Both the position numbers and the translations under genes were made by a program. From positions 299,619 through 363,618 of the forward strand of contig NZ_JACTVJ010000012.1 of assembly GCF_014493765.1 (NCBI RefSeq): a DNA stretch of 64,000 nt. Direction: 5' to 3'. Source of the stretch: Streptomyces polyasparticus. Lineage in GTDB: Bacteria > Actinomycetota > Actinomycetes > Streptomycetales > Streptomycetaceae. The notes below the pieces were generated by a model, which ran no database searches, was not told where the DNA came from, and saw only the letters and a list, made by a program, of their open reading frames with translations. Positions 59,324-64,000 of this stretch are shown here, piece after piece. Numbering within the stretch: position 1 is the stretch's first letter; each line of letters opens with the position of its first letter.

Positions 59324-59842
59324 GTGCCGCACGGGCTGCTCGGACCCGCGTCATCGGCGGCACCCGCCGGGCCGAAAGGGACGGCGCACGCGGCCTTCCA
59401 GTCCTGGCACTACCCCAACCGGCCCTCGCGGTCACGGCTCGCCGCCCGCTTTGCTCGGCTCATTCACACACTCCTCAACATTCCTGCGTGCTCCTGCTCA
59501 GAGCACGCCGAGGGTGGCACCACCGTGGTTCGGCTGGGCGGCCCGATGGTCGTTCTCACGCCCCCCTCCCTGAAGGCATGGCTTGACCGCGTGACCGCGG
59601 CAGAGTGTCCCGATGTGGTCCTTGACCTGAGGACCGTCTCCTTCATCGACTGCAGCGGCCTGGGGCTGCTGTGCCGCACAAGAAACCGGGTGAACTCCCG
59701 GCGGGGCAGGCTGCGTCTCGTCTCGCAGGACGCGCGTTTCCTGCGCATCCTGCGCTGCACCGGCCTTGCCCGCACATTCGACATTCTCACCGAGCCGCCA
59801 GATCTCTCCGCCAGGCAGCAGGCCACCTCAACGAGGCGCTGA
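59324..59842 (+). CDS. STAS-domain protein (anti-sigma factor antagonist-like), uncertain start
   Basis: The C-terminal 100 residues are a STAS domain: TTVVRLGGPMVVLTPPSLKA, then VVLDLRTVSFIDCSGLGLLC with the potential phospho-serine in DCSGLG. It resembles SpoIIAA/RsbV-type antagonists that sequester anti-sigma kinases. The ~60 residues before it have no domain. GTG 59324 is a guess; TTG 59243 is another, and neither has a ribosome-binding site. No partner kinase is nearby. Confidence 0.7.
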   Translation: MPHGLLGPASSAAPAGPKGTAHAAFQSWHYPNRPSRSRLAARFARLIHTLLNIPACSCSEHAEGGTTVVRLGGPMVVLTPPSLKAWLDRVTAAECPDVVLDLRTVSFIDCSGLGLLCRTRNRVNSRRGRLRLVSQDARFLRILRCTGLARTFDILTEPPDLSARQQATSTRR

Positions 59843-60064
59843 CGCCCCAGTGAGTCGTACGGCTACAGGGCGTCGCGCACCGTCATCTTCGCCGACGTGC
59901 TGACGCGTGCCTTCTGGCAAGGGAACGACGACATCGTCTGCGCTCCCCTCGCCAGGACGCGGACCGGGACGGACCCAGACCTCGCCGTCTCGCGCCACCG
60001 TGCGTCGACCAGCCGTACTCACCCGCGAAGACCCGCTCCTCTGGTGCCGGAGGCACCCGCTGCG

Positions 60065-60928
60065 TCACGCCGTGTCGGGAACGACCGCGATGGGGCAGGC
60101 CGCATGGCTCAGGACCATGTGGGCGACCCTGCCCAGGCGGTGTCCGAACTGCCCGGGGCGGCGTCGGCCCACGACCAGCAGGTCCGCCTCGTGCGACGCG
60201 GTGAGGAGTGCCCGGCGGGCGGGTCCCTCGACCGTGTGCCGGTGCAGTTTCAGATCTGCCGGGGCGCCGGCCAAGGCGGCCTCCAGTTCGTTCGCCGCCC
60301 GTTCCTCGTGCAGGCGCTCTGGTGTTCCGGTGAGCAGCGGGTGGTCCGCTGTGTCGTGCGTGGGGCATCGCCACGCCCTCACCGCGCTCAGAATTGCTCC
60401 CCGCAGCCGGGCCTCCTCGTAGGCGAAGCGCACGGCCTCGGTGGGCGCGTCAGCCACACCGACGACAACGCGGCCGTGCCGGGCGCCGGTGTCGCGGTTG
60501 TCCTGGGTGCCGCGGACCACGACCACCGGGCAGTCCGCCTGCGTGGCCACGGTCAGGCTGACGGAACCGAGCAGCAGGTTGGCGAGTTCGCCGCGCCCGC
60601 GGGTGCCCACGATCACCGCCGCGGCTTTGCGGGCTTCGTGCACGAGGACGTATTCCGCTTCCTCCGCCACCGCTTCGGCAGTGATGTGCAGGCTCGGGTG
60701 ACGTCGGCGGGCTCGGCGGGTGGCCGCGGCAAGGATGTCCTCGGCGGTCACGCGCAGGGACGGCTTGCCCAACTCGCGAGCGATCGCGGGCCCCTCGTAG
60801 CGTTCCCAGCGGTACGCGTGCACGATCCGCAGGCCGACCCCGTGCAGGGCGGCCTCATCGGCCGCCCAGTCGACGGCCCGCAGGCTCGGCTCGGAGCCGT
60901 CGACACCGACCACCATGGGAAGGGTCAT
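60065..60928 (-). CDS. tandem-domain universal stress protein
   Basis: 287 residues, two Usp domains. Domain 1 begins MTLPMVVGVDGSEPSLRAVD and has the nucleotide loop GTRGRGELANLLLGS. Domain 2 ends VAHMVLSHAACPIAVVPDTA. Different from the paralogue pair at 57288 and 61993. The start is 5 bases after the alcohol dehydrogenase stop, so they are co-transcribed; AGGAGG is 10 bases upstream. Confidence 0.95.
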   Translation of the reverse strand: MTLPMVVGVDGSEPSLRAVDWAADEAALHGVGLRIVHAYRWERYEGPAIARELGKPSLRVTAEDILAAATRRARRRHPSLHITAEAVAEEAEYVLVHEARKAAAVIVGTRGRGELANLLLGSVSLTVATQADCPVVVVRGTQDNRDTGARHGRVVVGVADAPTEAVRFAYEEARLRGAILSAVRAWRCPTHDTADHPLLTGTPERLHEERAANELEAALAGAPADLKLHRHTVEGPARRALLTASHEADLLVVGRRRPGQFGHRLGRVAHMVLSHAACPIAVVPDTA

Positions 60929-60933
60929 GATTC

Positions 60934-61956
60934 TCAGCCTCCTGTGGTCAGGTCGAACACGATGCGTGCCTTGACGTGACCGCGAAGAACCTCGTCGATG
61001 CAGTCATTGACGGCGGCAAGCGGACGGCTCTCGCGGATCACCTTCGTGCGGCCCTCGGCATGGAGTTGGAAGACCTCGGCGAGGTCCTGACGGGTGCCGA
61101 CGATGGAGCCGATCACCGAAGTGCCGTTGAGCACCGTGTCGAAGATGGGGAGCTGGAGGGTGCCGTCGGCCGGCAGGGCCACCATGACGAGTTTCCCGCC
61201 GCGCCTCAGACCGGAGTTGACGGCCTGGAAGGCAGCCGGGTGCACCGCGAGGGCCAGCGCGGCGTGGGCGCCGCCGTGCCTCCTCAGCTCGGCGCCGACG
61301 TCCTGGGTGCGCGCGTCGATGACGATGTCGGCGCCGAGTTCCCTCGCGAGGACGAGCTTGTCGTCGGTGACGTCGATGGCGGCGACCCGTGCTCCGGCGA
61401 TCTTCGCGTACTGCACGGCCAGATGGCCGAGACCACCCACACCGGAGATGGCGACGAGCTGAGCGGGCCGGACGTCCGCCACTTTCAGCGCCTTGTACGT
61501 GGTGACGCCCGCGCAGGTCAGCGGGGCGGCGTCCAGGGCGCTGACACCCTCGGGCACGGGCTGGGCGAAATCGGCCCAGGCCAGCATCTTCTCTGCGTAC
61601 CCGCCGTCGCAGCCGTACCCGGTGTTGACCTGGCTTTCGCAGAGGGTCTCCCAGCCGGACAGACAGTGGGCGCAGCGTCCGCATGCCTTGCCGAGCCACG
61701 GCACGGCGACGCGTTGGCCGAGGACGAGGTGGGTCACGCCTGCGCCGAGCTTCTCGACGATGCCGACGCCCTCGTGACCTGGTACGAACGGCGGCGCGGG
61801 CTTGACCGGCCAGTCGCCGTGCGCCGCGTGGATGTCGGTGTGGCACAGACCGGACGCTTCGACGCGGACGCGCACCTGTCCAGGTCCGGGCTCGGGATCG
61901 GGACGGTCTTCGATGACCAGTGGTTCGCCGAGCGCCCGGACGACCGCTGCCTTCAT
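60934..61956 (-). CDS. zinc-dependent alcohol dehydrogenase
   Basis: A 340-residue medium-chain dehydrogenase. Catalytic zinc ligands are in LCHTDIHAAHGDW and PGHEGVGIVE; structural zinc cysteines are in CGRCAHCLSGWETLC; NAD-binding GVGGLGHLAVQYAK. It resembles AdhP/AdhA-type enzymes that reduce acetaldehyde or oxidise ethanol. ATG 61956 is 36 bases after the upstream Usp stop and the gene is co-transcribed with the next Usp. The role is redox balance under low oxygen, inferred from the cluster. Confidence 0.95.
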   Translation of the reverse strand: MKAAVVRALGEPLVIEDRPDPEPGPGQVRVRVEASGLCHTDIHAAHGDWPVKPAPPFVPGHEGVGIVEKLGAGVTHLVLGQRVAVPWLGKACGRCAHCLSGWETLCESQVNTGYGCDGGYAEKMLAWADFAQPVPEGVSALDAAPLTCAGVTTYKALKVADVRPAQLVAISGVGGLGHLAVQYAKIAGARVAAIDVTDDKLVLARELGADIVIDARTQDVGAELRRHGGAHAALALAVHPAAFQAVNSGLRRGGKLVMVALPADGTLQLPIFDTVLNGTSVIGSIVGTRQDLAEVFQLHAEGRTKVIRESRPLAAVNDCIDEVLRGHVKARIVFDLTTGG

Positions 61957-61992
61957 GGTGTCTGCTCCTTCGGTACTTACCGGCCGGCTGCG

Positions 61993-62898
61993 TCAGTCGT
62001 GTGCGACGACGGCGACGGGGGCGGTGGCATGGTGCATCACGGCGTGCGTGACGGCGCCGATGTGCGCACCGAGAGGGCTGCGGCGGATGCGGCGGCCGAC
62101 CACGACGAGCGAGGAGTCCTGGGCCGCGTCGACGAGGTGGACCGCGGGGCTGCCGAGCCCGCATGTCTCGGTCACCTCGACCTCCGGGTACTTCTCCCGC
62201 CAGGGCAGCAGCACCTCGGCGAGCTCGGCGGCCCGCTCGCGGGTGAACTCCTCGCGAGGATCGACGCCGGTGGCGAGGGCGTAGAAGTAGTACGGCGGCA
62301 CCTTCCACCCCGTGACCACGCTCAGCGGGGCCTTGCGGCGCCGTGCCTCCTCGAACGCGAAGGTGATCACTGTGTCGTGGGGGCTGTCGGTGTCCAGGCC
62401 CAGGACCACGGGCCGGAAGGCGGTGGCGGCCGACGGAATGCCGGCGGGGTCCTGCACGTGTTCATCGGCGGCCTGTTCGCCCGCTCGTACGAGAATCACG
62501 GGCACCTCGGCACGAGCGACCACCGACTGGCCGACGGACCCGATCAGGAAGCCCGCAAGCCCGCTGAGGCCGCGCGAGCCGAGAACCAACAACTCCGCGC
62601 CTTCCGCAGCGTCGAGCAAAGCCTCCGCCGGGGTTCCGGTGCGCTGCTCGGTGGTGACCTGCACCCCGGGGTGGCGCAGCCGCAGGCCCTCGGCGGATTC
62701 CCGCGGGACCCGCTCAGTCCAGTGCTGGTGCGTCTCGGCACCGAGAAGCGGTGCCTGGGCCATGGGGTCCGGTACCGGCTGCCACACGTGCAGCAGACGT
62801 ATCGGAGTCCGGCGCATCACTGCTTCGCGGGCCGCCCACTCGGCGGCGGCCTGGCTCTCGCGCGAGCCGTCGAGTCCAACGATGATCGTGCGGGCCAT
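61993..62898 (-). CDS. tandem-domain universal stress protein
   Basis: 301 residues. MARTIIVGLDGSRESQAAAE opens domain 1 and GSRGLSGLAGFLIGS is its nucleotide loop; domain 2 ends VTHAVMHHATAPVAVVAHD. It is a close paralogue of the gene at 57288-58190. ATG 62898 follows GGAGG. It heads a Usp-ADH-Usp operon. An inverted repeat GGGACC-GGT-GGTCCC (62962-62976) lies 64 bases upstream. Confidence 0.95.
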   Translation of the reverse strand: MARTIIVGLDGSRESQAAAEWAAREAVMRRTPIRLLHVWQPVPDPMAQAPLLGAETHQHWTERVPRESAEGLRLRHPGVQVTTEQRTGTPAEALLDAAEGAELLVLGSRGLSGLAGFLIGSVGQSVVARAEVPVILVRAGEQAADEHVQDPAGIPSAATAFRPVVLGLDTDSPHDTVITFAFEEARRRKAPLSVVTGWKVPPYYFYALATGVDPREEFTRERAAELAEVLLPWREKYPEVEVTETCGLGSPAVHLVDAAQDSSLVVVGRRIRRSPLGAHIGAVTHAVMHHATAPVAVVAHD

Positions 62899-62961
62899 GC
62901 TGCCCACCTCCTGTGACGTTCGATCTTTTCTCAGCGTCCGTTGCGGCGGCTGAGATGAGCA

Positions 62962-62976
62962 GGGACCGGTGGTCCC
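62962..62976. promoter_or_regulatory. GGGACC/GGTCCC inverted repeat upstream of Usp gene
   Basis: A 6-3-6 perfect dyad with GGGAC/GTCCC cores, like a DevR/OsdR box but with one extra base between the cores. It is placed correctly for the Usp-ADH-Usp operon promoter. Confidence 0.45.
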
Positions 62977-63050
62977 CGAAAAAGGCCGACAGTCCCTGCC
63001 GGCGGTCCGGCGGGGCGGGCCCTCGGGTGAACCCGCCCGGCCAGCCGGCT

Positions 63051-63680
63051 TCAGCGCAGCCACTTGTGGTCACGGACCAGCGGCAGGCGCGACCAGAGTC
63101 GCCCCAGACCGAACAAGTCACCGGCGGATACGGCGGCCAGTGCGATCAGCACCACCGCATAGATCACGTGGTAGTCGGCGAACGGGTTCGTCGACATGCT
63201 CGCCGTCCCGTCCGACAGGTGCTTCGCGGGAGGCCACTCCGCCACCCACATCAGGCCCATCATGACCGTGCCCGCCAGCGCCGCCAGGCGCAGCGCCACT
63301 CCGGCGGTCAGCGCGATCCCGATGCCCAGAAGACCCAGCATGAACAGCCAGTCGGCCCAGGCGGCTCCGGCCCACGCGTGGAACGTGGACTCCATCGGCC
63401 CTACGGCCACATGCCCCAGGAACCCTTCCGTCGGCGATCCGCCGTCGATCCAGCCCTTGCCGGACGTGGTGGCGTAACCCAGGCCGAACGTCTTGTCGAG
63501 GAACGCCCACAGAAAGACGAACCCCATCAATATGCGGGCCGAGGCCCAGACGGCAGCCGCCGCAGTGCGGGTGCCGGCATCCACCGACTCGGCCGACCCG
63601 GGCACCGCGGCAGCGTGCTTTCCGCGGAACGACGGCAGGTGGAAACCCGAACTACCTTGTGCGGGTTGGTGTACAGCCAT
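63051..63680 (-). CDS. DoxX-like integral membrane protein
   Basis: 209 residues with about four TM helices. ASARILMGFVFLWAFLDKTF starts helix 1, then GLLGIGIALTAGVALRLAAL and a final helix YHVIYAVVLIALAAVSAGD. The conserved LDKTFGLGY loop fits DoxX/DoxD-like proteins. The first 40 residues are polar. Its function is not defined; some family members are quinone-related or respiration-linked. ATG 63680 follows GGGGAT. It precedes the Usp-ADH-Usp operon, 152 bases upstream on the same strand. Confidence 0.85.
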   Translation of the reverse strand: MAVHQPAQGSSGFHLPSFRGKHAAAVPGSAESVDAGTRTAAAAVWASARILMGFVFLWAFLDKTFGLGYATTSGKGWIDGGSPTEGFLGHVAVGPMESTFHAWAGAAWADWLFMLGLLGIGIALTAGVALRLAALAGTVMMGLMWVAEWPPAKHLSDGTASMSTNPFADYHVIYAVVLIALAAVSAGDLFGLGRLWSRLPLVRDHKWLR

Positions 63681-64000
63681 GGTGGTGATCCCCTCGAAGC
63701 AGGTCCGGACCGTTCCGGACACCACCCACCTTCGTTGCTCCGTCCTCTGGCACCCCACGCCGAAGGGGGCACACCCCAGGACTCAACAGCCCCCGCACAC
63801 AAGGACCTTCGGCCACCGGCAGCGTCCATGGCGCCACCGTCGCACGTGACGAGGAGAGTCAGGCCCCATCGAGGCGTCCGTGCTCCTTCACGTGCCCCGA
63901 CCCCGCACCACCCGGCTCACCCGGGGGGGGTGCCCCTATGTGTTTGGTCAAGGTCCAAGGCCGCTAGGTTCGTGCGGTCGAGGGCGGGCCGAGTCGTAGG
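63681..64000. other. intergenic region upstream of the DoxX-like gene
   Basis: No gene is recognised. GGTCCGGACC (63702-63711) is a perfect palindrome followed by a second TCCGGAC at 63714-63720, close to the ATG; these may be regulator sites. A run of eight G at about 63931-63938 may be hard to sequence accurately. A GGTCCAAGGCC element near 63952 is faintly DevR-like. The window ends here. Confidence 0.35.

Noticed and set aside
59843-60064. Possible gene fragment between STAS and Usp genes (plus-strand frame with a readable stretch near 59870-59950)
   Set aside because: No start codon with a ribosome-binding site and no recognisable family; too short to support.
60976-62916. 646-codon plus-strand frame across the ADH and Usp genes
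   Set aside because: Antisense of two well-defined genes on the minus strand; no motif.
63931-63938. Run of eight G as a biological signal
   Set aside because: Homopolymer runs are frequent sequencing or assembly errors and no gene depends on it in this window.

Overview
The window is high-GC actinobacterial DNA, almost certainly from a Streptomyces chromosome. The signs are very high third-position GC, frequent GTG starts, ATGA/GTGA stop-start overlaps, mycothiol-type (MDMPI) enzymes, many TetR/LacI/PadR regulators, a carbohydrate ABC system without its own ATPase, and an ECF sigma factor fused to a membrane-anchored extracytoplasmic domain. No rRNA, tRNA, CRISPR array, prophage or transposase gene was seen. 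Gene coordinates use starts refined from ribosome-binding sites and family lengths.

Layout. (1) 1-7.8 kb: a glycoside-use locus. A GH1 beta-glucosidase diverges from a TetR regulator; next to it are a GPH-type sugar MFS carrier, a GH36 alpha-galactosidase and a secreted metal-hydrolase with a C-terminal F5/8 (CBM32-like) domain. Near-identical TGAGCA/TGCTCA operators lie at both promoter regions, so these genes look like one TetR regulon. (2) 8.1-14.2 kb: an ECF sigma/CAP-domain fusion, an enolase-superfamily sugar-acid dehydratase whose 3' end has become a 25-bp tandem repeat, an MDMPI protein, a small membrane protein and a LuxR-type two-component pair. (3) 14.3-21.2 kb: geranylgeranyl-reductase-type flavoprotein, M20 dipeptidase, a GATM-like amidinotransferase, an ATPase-NUDIX fusion and a small secreted peptidoglycan-binding protein. 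(4) 21.4-29.2 kb: a second alpha-galactoside locus, with ABC permeases and a Tat-type binding lipoprotein divergent from a GH27 alpha-galactosidase, then a ROK kinase and a LacI regulator that share an intergenic palindromic operator. (5) 29.2-36.8 kb: a structured inverted-repeat element, a membrane GT2 glycosyltransferase, a Ser/Thr kinase, an HpcH/HpaI-like aldolase, an EEP hydrolase with an out-of-frame Tat leader, and a NUDIX pair. (6) 36.8-44.3 kb: etfBA, flavin reductase, thioredoxin, PlsC acyltransferase, a transglutaminase-B3/4 pair, and a TetR gene beside a truncated NmrA-like pseudogene. (7) 44.3-50.6 kb: an operon of DUF6421-type protein, SDR and threonine aldolase, then an LLM flavin oxidoreductase-esterase operon divergent from PadR. 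(8) 51-57 kb: GDPD, GNAT, VOC, GH29 fucosidase, a GSDH-type sugar dehydrogenase with a DasR-like site, NUDIX, and the first of two AAC(3)-type acetyltransferases. (9) 57.3-64 kb: a stress/dormancy cluster of three universal stress proteins, a zinc alcohol dehydrogenase, a DoxX-like membrane protein, a second AAC(3)-like enzyme and a STAS protein, with GGGNC-type palindromes like actinobacterial DevR/OsdR boxes.

I did not find an obviously new defence or mobile system. The most unusual items are the sigma-CAP fusion, three structured or repeated intergenic elements (9763-9885, 29246-29411, 52975-53106), the paired AAC(3)-like genes flanking a universal stress protein, the frameshifted Tat leader before the EEP hydrolase, and the TetR regulon that joins sugar hydrolases to a dipeptidase-like secreted enzyme.
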